A program made the translations under genes and the position numbers. DNA of 64,000 nucleotides. Origin: Xaviernesmea oryzae (GTDB taxonomy: Bacteria; Pseudomonadota; Alphaproteobacteria; Rhizobiales; Rhizobiaceae). Below are positions 19,454 to 28,304 of this stretch, one piece after another. The DNA lies in NCBI RefSeq assembly GCF_900109605.1, contig NZ_FOAM01000020.1:44871-108870 (forward strand). The letters are read 5' to 3'. The notes under the pieces were generated by a model. It ran no database searches. It was not told the DNA's origin and saw only the letters and a list, made by a program, of their open reading frames with translations. Numbering within the stretch: position 1 is the stretch's first letter; every line of letters begins with the position of its first letter.

Positions 19454-20890
19454 TTACCCTTGCTTGGCTGCGGTGGCGCCGGCCATCAGCCGGCCAATGG
19501 TCTCTTCGACGCGCAGACGGCGGTCGAGTTCCTCCTTGAAGCCCGCGCCGGCCTGCTTGGCCGCATCGGGCAGGCCTTGCCATTCGGCCTGTGCGCCCTG
19601 GAGATCGCCTGTCGACAGGCGGTTTTCGATCCGCGCGACAATGGCTGCGGGCTCATTACCCTGCGGCTCGCCCACGGGCCGCATGCGCACCAGTGAGCCG
19701 GCGCTGCCCATCAGCCGCGACAAAAATCCCTCTCCGGTGCCGCCAGGCGTGCGCGTGGCCGAGAGCATGGCATCCGCCACGGCGGGGAAGCGCTGCACCA
19801 GATCACGCCGCGCGGGCAGGCCGCCGCTCGCGTCGGCCTTCAGCTGATCGAGCGCGGCCTCGTCGGGATCGACGGCCTTGGCCGCGTCGAGTTCCGATTG
19901 AAACGGACCGCCACGGTCGATGGCCGTCTTCAAGGCGGCGATTGCCACGGCGCGGGCGAGCTGCACCTCGCTGGCCGGCGCTTCGACCTTACGTTCGGTT
20001 TCCTCCAGCCGCCCTGTCAGGGCCTCGCTGGACTGGCGCAGGCTTCCCAGCTGCGACTGAAGTGTTTCGACTGTGCTTTTCAAGGTGGCGATCTCGGCGG
20101 TTGGATCGCCAAGCCGCTGCTGTGCCTGTTCGACTGCGGAAAGCCGAGGGGCGATCTGGCCGAGCTGGTCTTGAAGCGCGGCGACCTGCTCCGAGGCCTC
20201 GCGGCTGTCGGGCGAAAGCGACGGCAGGACACCGCCATATTGCAACGCCCCGGCGCCGATGAGAACGATCAGCCCGCCGAGGATGCCGGCTGCCAACCCC
20301 TTGGTCCCGGAGCCGGACGGCGCAGTGGAGCGTACCGGCTGCGTCGGGTTCGACGAGGACGCGCGTGCGGCAGGACCCGAGGCCGCCCCTGCGCCCGTCG
20401 TCGAGCTTGAGGATGTGGACGCGGCGGACGCGGATTTTCCCGTCGATGCATTCCAGGCGGATTTGTCGGTTCCCGGCCGGTCGGCAGCCGGCTTGCCGGA
20501 AAGCGATGGGCCGGCGGAAGGCTTGTCTTCGCCCGGCTTATCCGCATCCGGCTTGCCGGTCAGCGAGCCCGCTGCGGGTTTTTCTCCCGGCTTGACGGCG
20601 GAGGCCGATGCGGCTTTCGCCATGTCCGATGGCTTGGTGCCGACAGCCTCGGCGCCGGTCCCCGCTGACCCGGAAACGCCGGCCGCAGTCTCGGCCTTGT
20701 CGTTTGACGTGCTTGCCGGCGCATCGGCATCGATGGACGATGCCGCCAAAGGCGTAGAGGGCTCTGGCGCCCCCGCGCCAGCCGCCGGCGTGGCATCCGG
20801 CCCGGTGGAAGGCTCTGACGCAACCCTTTCGGCCGTCAGGTCGATGGTCGTCGGGGACGTCTGGCGACGCGGCGGCTTTTCGGGTTCCAT
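19454..20890 (-). CDS. Bacterial Mic60 (mitofilin-family, COG4223) inner-membrane protein
   Basis: A 478-residue protein. The N-terminal half is a long disordered Ser/Ala/Pro/Lys-rich region with repeated SLTGKPDADKPGEDKPSAG-like units. One transmembrane helix follows at about residues 203-225 (GLAAGILGGLIVLIGAGALQ), then a coiled coil (LQDQLGQIAPRLSAVEQAQQ), and a C-terminal mitofilin-like domain. Alphaproteobacterial Mic60 is the bacterial relative of the mitochondrial cristae organiser. It is known to lie beside heme genes and to bend membranes and contact outer-membrane assembly proteins. The frame extends to 21028, but the ATG at 20890 begins the typical MEPEKPPRRQ start, preceded by a GAGAG. 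Confidence 0.86.
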   Translation of the reverse strand: MEPEKPPRRQTSPTTIDLTAERVASEPSTGPDATPAAGAGAPEPSTPLAASSIDADAPASTSNDKAETAAGVSGSAGTGAEAVGTKPSDMAKAASASAVKPGEKPAAGSLTGKPDADKPGEDKPSAGPSLSGKPAADRPGTDKSAWNASTGKSASAASTSSSSTTGAGAASGPAARASSSNPTQPVRSTAPSGSGTKGLAAGILGGLIVLIGAGALQYGGVLPSLSPDSREASEQVAALQDQLGQIAPRLSAVEQAQQRLGDPTAEIATLKSTVETLQSQLGSLRQSSEALTGRLEETERKVEAPASEVQLARAVAIAALKTAIDRGGPFQSELDAAKAVDPDEAALDQLKADASGGLPARRDLVQRFPAVADAMLSATRTPGGTGEGFLSRLMGSAGSLVRMRPVGEPQGNEPAAIVARIENRLSTGDLQGAQAEWQGLPDAAKQAGAGFKEELDRRLRVEETIGRLMAGATAAKQG

Positions 20891-21152
20891 GGTCGTCTCT
20901 CGTCTGGGATGCGCCGGACAGGGGCAGCCCAGGATCGATCCTGGCCGCCCTGGCCCGTCGCGCATGCGGGGGCAAGGATTTCGGAAACCGGCAGCGGGTC
21001 GGCGAAAACGACCGTCCACTGCCTTCATAATGGTCCACTTGCAGAAGGTAGAGACCTGCCTGCGATAGGGAAAGACCTTTACCGCGATTTGATGACGGAG
21101 CCCTCGCAGGATTGCGCTCAGCCATGCCTTTTCCTAGGGCCTTTCCCGTCTT

Positions 21153-21950
21153 TCAGGTCCCATCTAGCAGGGCCAGCAGACTGTCCTCGTCGGGACTGTC
21201 CGCCACGGCCACCCTCCCCCATTCCACCGGCACCGCCTGGGCGACGCGCGCACCGAGGCAGAGCACGCGGCCGAAGGACAGGCGGAGATTCCCTTGCGCC
21301 ATCACATCCGCCAGCCGAAGAACGGCCTCGCGCGAATAAAAAAGCGCTGCCTCCGGCGCTCCTTCCACAAGCGCAGCGGACAGATCGTTCATGTCGATCG
21401 GCCTTGGCGCCATGCGATAGGCCTCCACCGGTCGGACCGGAATGCCGGCCTGGTTAAGCCCCGCCTCGAAATCCGGTGCGCGAGGCTTTCCCGCGAGATA
21501 GAGCAGCGGCGGCGCAAGCGGGTCATTGCCTGTCGCGATGCCGGATGGTGTCTTTCCCGGCAGATATCGGGTGGAAGGTGGACGCGGCGCATCATGAGCG
21601 CGATTCCAGTCGCCGATCACCGCTTCGGCAAGCCCTCGCCCATCGCCGGGGCCGATTACCAGCGGAGCCAGGCCTAGCGCGTCCGCTGCACGCGCCGTTG
21701 CCGCGCCAACACAATAGACCGGATGCCCGGCGGCCAGCGCCGGCCCTTCCGGCACGCTGGCCAGGGCGGCGACGGCCTCGGCACTGGTGAGGGCCAGAGC
21801 TGCGAAGGGAAGGCGCAGTGCTGCGGCGATGGCATCGTGCTCATGCCACGCCTCGGTCAACGGCAGAAGAATCGGCTGATGGCCGCTCGCGCGAAGCCGC
21901 GATGCCGTCAGCGCGGCTGACCGTGCCGGTCGGGTGACGAGCACCCGCAC
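21153..21950 (-). CDS. hemD: Uroporphyrinogen-III synthase
   Basis: Cyclises hydroxymethylbilane to uroporphyrinogen III with inversion of ring D. The family is poorly conserved in sequence. Recognisable parts are the opening VRVLVTRP, the FAALALTSAEAVAAL strand, VYCVGAATARAADALG, and a late FYSREAVLRLADVM segment. The position directly after hemC is the strongest evidence. A GTG start at 21950 puts the family's usual N-terminus first and leaves four bases after the hemC stop at 21955. The longer frame to 22061 overlaps hemC heavily and is less likely. With the GTG start the protein is 265 residues, normal for HemD. Confidence 0.86.
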   Translation of the reverse strand: MRVLVTRPARSAALTASRLRASGHQPILLPLTEAWHEHDAIAAALRLPFAALALTSAEAVAALASVPEGPALAAGHPVYCVGAATARAADALGLAPLVIGPGDGRGLAEAVIGDWNRAHDAPRPPSTRYLPGKTPSGIATGNDPLAPPLLYLAGKPRAPDFEAGLNQAGIPVRPVEAYRMAPRPIDMNDLSAALVEGAPEAALFYSREAVLRLADVMAQGNLRLSFGRVLCLGARVAQAVPVEWGRVAVADSPDEDSLLALLDGT

Positions 21951-21954
21951 CTGG

Positions 21955-22884
21955 TCAGCTCCAGCTCGTAAAGAATTCCGGTCCCGCGGCGGCCCTGACG
22001 GCATCGCCCGCCGCGCGGCCGATCGCTTCCGGATCGGAGGCCGGCCCTTCGCGCTCGACACGATGATGCCAGGTGCCGTCAGGCGTCAGAATCATGCCGG
22101 AAAACCGGATCGTCTGACCATCCGTTTGCGCAAAGCCGGCAATCGGCGTGCGGCAGGAGCCGTCGAGCGCGGACAGGAAAGCGCGTTCGCAGGTCACTGC
22201 CTCGAAGGTGGGGATATCGTTGATTGCCTCGACCAGCGCAGCGACGCGCAGATCGTCCTTGCGGCTTTCGATGCAGATCGCGCCTTGTGCCGGGGCCGGC
22301 GGAAACTCCTGCGGGTCGAGAATCTCTGTCACGACATCGGTGCGGCCGATGCGCTTGAGGCCGGCGAGCGCCAGCAGCGTGCCATCCACCTGGCCTTCAT
22401 CCAACTTGCGCAGACGGGTTTCCACGGCCCCGCGATAGACGATCACCTGCAGGTCCGGCCGCAGCCGGCGGATCAGCGCCTGGCGGCGCAGAGAGGCCGA
22501 GCCGATCACCGAGCCCTCCGGCAGTTCCAGGAGGCGCGGGCCTGCCCGGCCGATGAAGGCGTCACGGGCATCCTCGCGCGGCAGATAGGCCGAGAGGAAC
22601 AAACCCTCCGGCAGGCGCGTCGGCATATCCTTCGATGAATGCACGGCAAAATCGAGCTCACCGGAAAGAAGCTTGTCTTCGAGCTCCTGGGTGAAGAGCC
22701 CCTTGCCGCCGATCTCGGCCAGCGCCCGGTCGGTGATGCGGTCGCCGGCGGTCGACATCACGACGATCTCGAACATCTCGTCGCCGAGCCCATGGGCGGC
22801 CATCAGCCGGTCGCGGGTCTCGAAGGCCTGGGCCAGCGCCAGCGGGCTGCCGCGCGTGCCGATGCGGAAAGGTTTCGTTTGCAT
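21955..22884 (-). CDS. hemC: Hydroxymethylbilane synthase (porphobilinogen deaminase)
   Basis: Condenses four porphobilinogens into hydroxymethylbilane in tetrapyrrole synthesis. The 309-residue protein begins [14 protein letters not shown]. It contains the [14 protein letters not shown] active-site loop, the SLRRQALI segment with substrate-binding arginines, and [11 protein letters not shown], whose cysteine carries the dipyrromethane cofactor. The start at 22884 (MQTKPFRIG) is preferred. The frame extends to 22941 with a non-conserved leader. It heads the minus-strand heme operon and is divergent from tsaD, with 120 bases between, so the promoter must lie there. Confidence 0.96.
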   Translation of the reverse strand: MQTKPFRIGTRGSPLALAQAFETRDRLMAAHGLGDEMFEIVVMSTAGDRITDRALAEIGGKGLFTQELEDKLLSGELDFAVHSSKDMPTRLPEGLFLSAYLPREDARDAFIGRAGPRLLELPEGSVIGSASLRRQALIRRLRPDLQVIVYRGAVETRLRKLDEGQVDGTLLALAGLKRIGRTDVVTEILDPQEFPPAPAQGAICIESRKDDLRVAALVEAINDIPTFEAVTCERAFLSALDGSCRTPIAGFAQTDGQTIRFSGMILTPDGTWHHRVEREGPASDPEAIGRAAGDAVRAAAGPEFFTSWS

Positions 22885-23004
22885 CCCATGCGATCCGTTG
22901 TTACCGGAAGCCGATGTACCGGGCTTTGCCCGCACCCGCAACCTTTCCGCCCCCGATCCGGCGCCTCATGATTGAGGAAAGCCGCCGCCTGGACCGCGCC
23001 CGCC

Positions 23005-24138
23005 ATGACTGCCGCCGCCGCGAATACATTGCCTCATCAACGCCGAGAGGGTGAAAGCCTGGTTCTCGGCATTGAGACGAGCTGCGACGAGACGGCAGCC
23101 TCCGTCGTCGCGCGCGGACCGGATGGCGTGGGCCGCATCCTCAGCGATGTGGTTCTCAGCCAGATCGCCGAACACAGCGCCTATGGCGGCGTGGTGCCGG
23201 AGATCGCGGCGCGCGCCCATGTCGAGGCATTGGACGGCCTGATCAAGGCGGCGCTTGCCGAGGCAGGCACACGCCTTGACGTCGTCGATGCGGTGGCGGC
23301 CACGGCCGGCCCCGGCCTGATCGGCGGCCTGCTGGTGGGCCTGATGACCGGCAAGGCGATTGCGCGCGCGGCCGGCAAGCCGCTCTATGCCATCAATCAT
23401 CTGGAAGGCCACGCGCTGACGGCGCGGCTCACCGACCGCCTCGCCTTCCCCTATCTGATGCTGCTCGTCTCCGGCGGACATACGCAGCTGGTCCTGGTCA
23501 AGGGCGTGGGCGATTACGAGCGCTGGGGCACGACCATCGACGATGCGCTGGGCGAAGCCTTCGACAAGACCGCCAAACTGCTCGGCCTGCCCTATCCCGG
23601 CGGCCCGGCCGTCGAGTCCGCCGCCCGGCACGGCGATCCGGACCGCTTCAGCTTTCCCCGCCCGCTGGTGGGCGAGGCGCGGCTCGACTTTTCCTTCTCC
23701 GGGCTGAAGACGGCCGTGCGCCAGGCAGCACAGGCGATTGCGCCTGTCAGCGATCAGGATGTGGCCGATATCTGTGCCTCCTTCCAGAAGGCGATCACCC
23801 GCACGCTCAAGGATCGCATCGGCAGGGGGCTTGGCCGCTACCGGCAGCTTGCGGCTGATCTGCCGGAGGCGGCCTTGGTGGTGGCCGGAGGCGTTGCCGC
23901 CAACAGCGCGATCCGGCAGATGCTGCAGGCGCTCTGCGCCGAGCACGGCGTGCGCTTCGTCGCCCCGCCGATCAAGCTGTGCACCGACAATGCGGCGATG
24001 ATCGCCTGGGCCGGGGCCGAGCGGCTGGCGCTCGATCTCGCCGCCGATCCGCTCAGCGTGTCACCGCGCTCGCGCTGGCCGCTGGATGCCCAGGCCGAGG
24101 CCGTCATCGGCTATGGCAAACGGGGCGCAAAGGCATAG
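23005..24138 (+). CDS. tsaD: tRNA N6-adenosine threonylcarbamoyltransferase TsaD
   Basis: With TsaB, TsaE and TsaC it makes t6A37 on ANN-decoding tRNAs. The 377-residue protein has the ASKHA fold signatures [14 protein letters not shown], the metal-binding [11 protein letters not shown] (two His), SGGHTQLV, and a late [14 protein letters not shown]. The frame is open from a TTG at 22972. The ATG at 23005 is chosen, though an in-frame start closer to the VLGIETS motif cannot be excluded because no strong Shine-Dalgarno stands out. The divergent hemC / tsaD-gpsA-yciI-EVE arrangement is, as I recall, common in Rhizobiales. Confidence 0.95.
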   Translation: MTAAAANTLPHQRREGESLVLGIETSCDETAASVVARGPDGVGRILSDVVLSQIAEHSAYGGVVPEIAARAHVEALDGLIKAALAEAGTRLDVVDAVAATAGPGLIGGLLVGLMTGKAIARAAGKPLYAINHLEGHALTARLTDRLAFPYLMLLVSGGHTQLVLVKGVGDYERWGTTIDDALGEAFDKTAKLLGLPYPGGPAVESAARHGDPDRFSFPRPLVGEARLDFSFSGLKTAVRQAAQAIAPVSDQDVADICASFQKAITRTLKDRIGRGLGRYRQLAADLPEAALVVAGGVAANSAIRQMLQALCAEHGVRFVAPPIKLCTDNAAMIAWAGAERLALDLAADPLSVSPRSRWPLDAQAEAVIGYGKRGAKA

Positions 24139-24205
24139 TGGTTCGATTCCATCCTTTCTTGGCGCAACCGCCTCGCGCCATGCCCGCTATGAACAGGAGA
24201 TGCGT

Positions 24206-25228
24206 ATGGAGAGCCCGAGCGACCGCCTTCTCGACGTTCATTGCGTGGCCGTGATCGGCGCAGGGGCCTTCGGAACGGCGCTTGCCACGGTTGCCCTGCA
24301 GGCCGGCGGTCTTGCTTCGCGCAGGGTACTGTTGCTTGCCCGGCGCGAAAGCCTGGTCGAGGACTTCAAGGCAACCGGCCGCAATGACGAGGCGCTGCCA
24401 GGCATTTCCCTGCCTGAAGGCCTGGTGATGACGGCAGATCCCGCCGATATCGAACATGCCGGCACGGTGCTCCTCGCCGTTCCCTCCCAGGCCCAAAGCG
24501 AGGTGGCCCGCGCCGTGCTGCCCTCGATCGGACGCAGCGCGGATGTGGTCGTCTGCGCCAAGGGGTTGGAACGCGAAAGCGGCCGGCTGCTGACAGACGT
24601 GGTAGGTGAGACGCTCGGACGCCAGGATATCGCCGTCCTTTCCGGCCCTGGTTTTGCTGCCGACATCGCGCGTGGTCTGCCCACGGCCATGACGCTCGCC
24701 GCCGCCGACATGGATCAGGCCCATCGGATCGCTATTCGGTTGAGTGGACCGAGCTTCCGTCTCTATGCCGCCGAAGACCGGATCGGCGTCCAGCTCGGCG
24801 GCGCCTTGAAAAACGTGCTGGCGATTGCCTGCGGCCTGATCGAGGGCGCGGGACTCGGCGAATCGGCCAGGGCAGCGATGATTTCGCGCGGCCTTGCGGA
24901 AATGTCGCGGCTGGTGACGGCGCGGGGCGGCACGGCCGACACGGTACGCGGCCTGTCTGGCCTCGGCGATCTCGTGCTGACGGGAACGAGCCACCAGTCG
25001 CGCAATCTACGCTATGGCATCGCGCTCGGCCGCGGCGGCGCGGCGCGGAACACAGCGTCGGGCGAACTGGTGGAAGGCGCGCTGGCCGCAGCCATTGCAG
25101 CGCGGGATGCCGAAGCGCGTGGCATCGACATGCCCATCACCAAGGCCATTGCCGCCGTCATCGACGGGCGCGTCAGTGTCCACGCCGCCGTCGAAGCCCT
25201 GATGAGCCGACCGATCACCCAGGAATAA
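24206..25228 (+). CDS. gpsA: Glycerol-3-phosphate dehydrogenase [NAD(P)+]
   Basis: Reduces dihydroxyacetone phosphate to sn-glycerol-3-phosphate for phospholipid synthesis. The 340-residue enzyme has the N-terminal dinucleotide-binding [23 protein letters not shown], the [17 protein letters not shown] signature and the [16 protein letters not shown] segment with the catalytic lysine. The ATG at 24206 has AGGAG at 24195-24199, six bases upstream. The ATG at 24200 is too close to it. It lies 67 bases after tsaD and 45 before the YciI-like gene, so co-transcription is likely. Confidence 0.95.
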   Translation: MESPSDRLLDVHCVAVIGAGAFGTALATVALQAGGLASRRVLLLARRESLVEDFKATGRNDEALPGISLPEGLVMTADPADIEHAGTVLLAVPSQAQSEVARAVLPSIGRSADVVVCAKGLERESGRLLTDVVGETLGRQDIAVLSGPGFAADIARGLPTAMTLAAADMDQAHRIAIRLSGPSFRLYAAEDRIGVQLGGALKNVLAIACGLIEGAGLGESARAAMISRGLAEMSRLVTARGGTADTVRGLSGLGDLVLTGTSHQSRNLRYGIALGRGGAARNTASGELVEGALAAAIAARDAEARGIDMPITKAIAAVIDGRVSVHAAVEALMSRPITQE

Positions 25229-25273
25229 CAGCTTTCCCCTTCCACTCTCGATCCCTCTTGAAAGGACTGACCG

Positions 25274-25567
25274 ATGCTTTTTGCCTTTCTCTGCACCGAC
25301 AAGCCGGACGCGCTGCAATTGCGGATGGATACGCGCCCGGAACATGTCGCCTATCTCGACGGGCTGAACGCCAAGGGCACTCTTAAAATGGCTGGTCCCT
25401 TCCTGTCGCCGGAGGGCTCGCCGATCGGCAGCCTGGTCATCGTCGAAGCCGCTGATGCAGAGGCCGCACGCGTGCTCGCCGAGGGCGATCCTTACGCCAA
25501 GGCCGGCCTTTTCGCCTCGGTCGAGATCAAGCCGTTCAACTGGGTCTTCAACAAGCCGGGAGCCTGA
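25274..25567 (+). CDS. YciI-like protein
   Basis: A 97-residue cytoplasmic protein of the YciI family (dimeric alpha-beta ferredoxin-like fold). It has the HVAYLDGLNAKGTLKMAGPF segment, containing the conserved His that pairs with a later Asp, then a SLVIVEAADAEAARVLAEGD stretch and a C-terminal FNWVFN. Enzymatic function in this family is mostly unproven; a few members act as dehalogenase or muconolactone-type enzymes. Its stop (25565-25567) is one base from the EVE gene ATG, indicating coupled translation. Confidence 0.88.
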   Translation: MLFAFLCTDKPDALQLRMDTRPEHVAYLDGLNAKGTLKMAGPFLSPEGSPIGSLVIVEAADAEAARVLAEGDPYAKAGLFASVEIKPFNWVFNKPGA

Positions 25568-25568
25568 C

Positions 25569-26006
25569 ATGGCCTATTGGCTCTACAAGTCCGAGCCCTT
25601 CAAATGGTCGTGGTCCATGCAGAAGGAGGCCGGCGAGGCCGGCACCGAATGGACCGGCGTGCGCAACTATCTCGCCCGCAACCACATGCGGGCGATGAAG
25701 CTGGGCGATAAAGGCTTTTTCTACCATTCGAACGAGGGCTTGGAGATCGTCGGCATCACCGAGGTCTGCGCGCTGACCCATCCCGATTCCACCGCCGAGG
25801 GAGATGCACGCTGGGACTGCGTCGATATTCGCGCCGTCTGTGACATGCCCAAGCCGGTGAGCCTGAAGGCAATCAAGGCCAATCCGGCACTCGCCAACAT
25901 GGCGCTGGTCACCTCCATGCGGCTTTCCGTTCAGCCGGTGACCGAGGACGAATGGGACGAGGTCTGCCGCATGGGCGGGCTGGAGCCGCCGCCGCGCGCA
26001 CCATGA
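25569..26006 (+). CDS. EVE domain-containing protein
   Basis: A 145-residue protein that is a complete EVE domain (PUA/YTH-like fold). It starts MAYWLYKSEP and has the WTGVRNYLARNHMRAMKLGD core, the FFYHSN strand, and a C-terminal LVTSMRLSVQPVT with the usual conserved residues of the modified-base pocket. EVE proteins bind modified bases in RNA or DNA, and a role in tRNA or DNA-modification sensing is inferred. It starts one base after the YciI-like gene. Confidence 0.92.
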   Translation: MAYWLYKSEPFKWSWSMQKEAGEAGTEWTGVRNYLARNHMRAMKLGDKGFFYHSNEGLEIVGITEVCALTHPDSTAEGDARWDCVDIRAVCDMPKPVSLKAIKANPALANMALVTSMRLSVQPVTEDEWDEVCRMGGLEPPPRAP

Positions 26007-26031
26007 AGCGCATGCCAGCCAAAGGCGGACC

Positions 26032-26682
26032 ATGAAAACCGATCCCCAACGCTTCATCCTCGACAATACCGGGATCTTGCCCCCTCCGCATGTGCCCGAA
26101 ATTCGGCTGCACCTGGCGGACGAAGCGCATGATCTCTGGTTGAAGACAGAGGAAGAATTGGAAGAGATCGGCCTGCCGCCGCCCTTTTGGGCCTTTGCCT
26201 GGGCCGGCGGGCAAGGCCTTGCCCGGCACCTGCTCGATCATCCCGCGCTCGTCGCCGGCAAGCGCGTCCTGGATTTCGCCACCGGCTCCGGCTTAGTGGC
26301 GATTGCGGCCGCACGTGCCGGGGCGGCCAGCGTGGCCGCCTGCGATATCGATCCCTGGGCCGAAGCGGCCGTGCGGCTTAATGCCGCGCTCAACGGCGTA
26401 TCGGTTCGTTTTCGCCGCGAGGACGTGATCGGCCTCGATGTGGAGGCAAATATCCTGCTGGCCGGCGATGTTTTCTACGATCAAAGCTTCGCCGAACGGC
26501 TGGTGCCGTGGTTCGCACAGCTGACGGAACAGGGTGTGACGGTGCTGGTCGGCGATCCCGGCCGAGCCTACTGCCCACGTGCGCGTCTGGCGAAGCTGGC
26601 GGTCTACGATGTTCCGGTGACCCGCGCCCTGGAGGATAGCGAGGTCAAACGAACCACCGTATGGCGCTTTGCCGGCTCATGA
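26032..26682 (+). CDS. Class I SAM-dependent methyltransferase (ETFB-lysine/PrmA-like)
   Basis: A 216-residue methyltransferase. Motif I reads VLDFATGSGLVAIAAA (about residues 78-93). An acidic ribose-binding CDIDPWAEAAVRLN follows, and LAGDVFYDQSFAERL near residue 141 corresponds to post-II/motif IV. The N-terminal PPPFWAFAWAGGQGLARHL resembles the group that methylates ETF-beta or related protein lysines and is often mis-annotated as nicotinamide N-methyltransferase. The substrate is uncertain. It is the last gene of the tsaD cluster, 25 bases after the EVE gene, and converges on a small secreted-protein gene. Confidence 0.85.
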   Translation: MKTDPQRFILDNTGILPPPHVPEIRLHLADEAHDLWLKTEEELEEIGLPPPFWAFAWAGGQGLARHLLDHPALVAGKRVLDFATGSGLVAIAAARAGAASVAACDIDPWAEAAVRLNAALNGVSVRFRREDVIGLDVEANILLAGDVFYDQSFAERLVPWFAQLTEQGVTVLVGDPGRAYCPRARLAKLAVYDVPVTRALEDSEVKRTTVWRFAGS

Positions 26683-26721
26683 ACGACGCGCGGGGGATCC
26701 GGCTCATATGACCGGCGGTTT

Positions 26722-27180
26722 TCATCGTCCGCGAATGACGCAGACACCGGCCTCCATGGAGCAGGCATGTGTGTATGGCGTCACACGAATGATCCGCGCC
26801 TGTGGCAATGGCCCGACCTCTGGCCCTAGCACGTCATAAACCGCACCGCCCTGCACGAACATGCCGTTTCCGCGCTCATGCCAGACATTCAGACCGGCAT
26901 AGGAGCCGCCAAGGCCGTCGCGGTCGTGGCGCCAATATGGCTGGCGCCAGTTCCGGTCGCGCCAGCCGGGCCGCAATCTCCGCTCGACCGTCACACTGCT
27001 GTGTCGTGGTGCGTCGCCATGCCGAATGGCATGATGACGTCGTCCGTCGCGAAGCCATTCGCTGGGACCGCCACGAATGGCGGACGGTCCGGCTTCAGTC
27101 CGGTCGAAGGCATGAGCTGCTGTCACGGGAAGAGCGGCGAAGACTGCGACGATGAGGCTGAAACGGGTAAGACGCACCAT
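26722..27180 (-). CDS. Small secreted Arg/His-rich protein, unknown function
   Basis: The minus-strand ATG at 27180 follows a strong GGAGG. It begins a 152-residue protein with a clean Sec signal peptide (MVRLTRFSLIVAVFAALPVT, then AAHAF, cleavage after AHA). The mature part is rich in Arg, His, Trp and Gly (RPGWRDRNWRQPYWRHDRDG) and ends with two cysteines (HACSMEAGVCVIRGR) that could form a disulfide. I do not recognise the family. Similar periplasmic RcnB-like or glycine/arginine-rich proteins are common in Rhizobiaceae. The 321-base gap to sdhC must contain its promoter. Confidence 0.65.
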   Translation of the reverse strand: MVRLTRFSLIVAVFAALPVTAAHAFDRTEAGPSAIRGGPSEWLRDGRRHHAIRHGDAPRHSSVTVERRLRPGWRDRNWRQPYWRHDRDGLGGSYAGLNVWHERGNGMFVQGGAVYDVLGPEVGPLPQARIIRVTPYTHACSMEAGVCVIRGR

Positions 27181-27262
27181 GAAAACCTCCGCATAGACGC
27201 AAAACACATGCATCGAAAATTGGCGCTTCCAGACCAAATGTCACGCGGCAGAAAGAAATTCC

Positions 27263-27278
27263 TTACCATAGGATTAAC
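27263..27278. promoter_or_regulatory. Near-match to CtrA box (TTAC-N7-TTAAC)
   Basis: TTAC at 27263-27266, seven bases, TTAA at 27274-27277 followed by C: one mismatch from the CtrA consensus. It lies in the divergent region between the small secreted-protein gene (83 bases away) and sdhC. The former is the likelier target on distance. The 321-base gap 27181-27501 otherwise holds a palindrome near sdhC and no gene that I can support. Confidence 0.35.
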
Positions 27279-27451
27279 AAGCCGGTTTATCGGGTCTTTA
27301 TCTTGCGAAAATATCCTCTTCGGCTAATCGATTAAATTCACGATGCGCCGCAAACGGGCTTGTCGATGCGGCGCGGGACGATTAAAGCTCGCGCTTGAGC
27401 AAGTTGTGCACATTTGGTGCCCGCCGGACCGTCGTCCCTTTGCATCGTCTT

Positions 27452-27465
27452 CGTCCCCGGGGACG
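27452..27465. repeat. 14-bp GC palindrome upstream of sdhC
   Basis: CGTCCCCGGGGACG is a perfect palindrome 36 bases before the sdhC start, in the likely leader of the sdh mRNA. It could be an operator or simply hairpin-forming leader sequence. Confidence 0.4.
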
Positions 27466-27501
27466 GGGGCGGCTGGCTCGGCGCTTCCCCGTGAGGTCCC
27501 G

Positions 27502-27894
27502 ATGACGAACGTCACAAACGGCCGGCCGCTTTCGCCGCACCTGCAGATCTACAAATTCGAGCCGACCATGGCGATGTCGATCATCCATCGCATCACCGGC
27601 GGCGCGCTTTATTTCGGAACGATCTTGGTCGCCGCCTGGCTGGTGGCCGCCGCCTCCGGCAAGGAGACCTTTGACTGGGTCAACGGGATCTACGGCTCGA
27701 TCATCGGCCAGATCGTGCTCTTCGGCTACACCTGGGCCATGATCCATCACCTGCTCGGCGGCCTGCGCCACATTGCCTGGGATCTCGGCTACGGCTTTGA
27801 AAAGCACTTCGCCAACAAGCTCGCACGCCTGAGCTTCATCAGTTCGATCACGCTCACGATCCTTGTCTGGATCGCGATCTTCATCGTGCGCTGA
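27502..27894 (+). CDS. sdhC: Succinate dehydrogenase cytochrome b556 subunit
   Basis: A 130-residue membrane anchor of complex II with three transmembrane helices (about residues 31-52, 66-88 and 107-129). It has the SdhC signatures RPLSPHLQIYK and SIIHRITGGALY near the N-terminus. HHLLGGLRHIAWD contains the heme-ligand histidine. The ATG at 27502 has GTGAGGTC at 27491-27498. The frame extends to 27343, but that leader is non-homologous and cysteine/arginine-rich. sdhD starts 22 bases downstream. Confidence 0.95.
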   Translation: MTNVTNGRPLSPHLQIYKFEPTMAMSIIHRITGGALYFGTILVAAWLVAAASGKETFDWVNGIYGSIIGQIVLFGYTWAMIHHLLGGLRHIAWDLGYGFEKHFANKLARLSFISSITLTILVWIAIFIVR

Positions 27895-27916
27895 GACCGT
27901 TCCAAGGACAATCGAC

Positions 27917-28297
27917 ATGGATATGCGCACTCCTCTCGCCAAGGTCCGCGGCCTCGGCTCGGCCAAGTCAGGCACCGAACATTTCTGGCGCGTTCGCACG
28001 ACGGCCGTCGTGCTCGTGCCGCTGATCCTGTTCTACATCGTCTTCCTGATCTCCCATGCAGGGGCACCCTACGAGGTGGTCGTGGCTTCCTTGGCCAATC
28101 CCTTCGTCTGCGTGATCACGGCTCTGACGATCGTTGCCACCATCGTCCACATGCAGTTGGGCATGGAAGAGATCATTCAGGACTACATCCACTCGGAAGG
28201 CCTCAAGGTCGCGCTTCTGCTGCTCAATGCCTTCTTTTCGCTCTTCATCGGCGGACTCTGTCTTTTCGCCGCGCTGAAGATCGCTTTCGCGGGATAA
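27917..28297 (+). CDS. sdhD: Succinate dehydrogenase hydrophobic membrane anchor subunit
   Basis: The 126-residue second membrane anchor of complex II. An N-terminal basic stretch with the conserved [14 protein letters not shown] segment precedes three helices at about residues 30-50, 60-82 and 98-120. The heme/quinone-related His lies in [16 protein letters not shown]. The ATG at 27917 follows AAGGA at 27905-27909. sdhA begins eight bases after its stop. Confidence 0.94.
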   Translation: MDMRTPLAKVRGLGSAKSGTEHFWRVRTTAVVLVPLILFYIVFLISHAGAPYEVVVASLANPFVCVITALTIVATIVHMQLGMEEIIQDYIHSEGLKVALLLLNAFFSLFIGGLCLFAALKIAFAG

Positions 28298-28304
28298 TTC
28301 GAAC

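Noticed and set aside
17525..19696. 723-codon open frame on the plus strand
   Set aside because: It is antisense to the HemY-like gene; its sequence is Arg/Gly/His-rich and matches no family.
24140..24160. tRNA T-arm-like sequence (GGTTCGATTCC) after tsaD
   Set aside because: The stem does not pair over five bases and no acceptor, D or anticodon arms precede it; the upstream bases are tsaD coding sequence.
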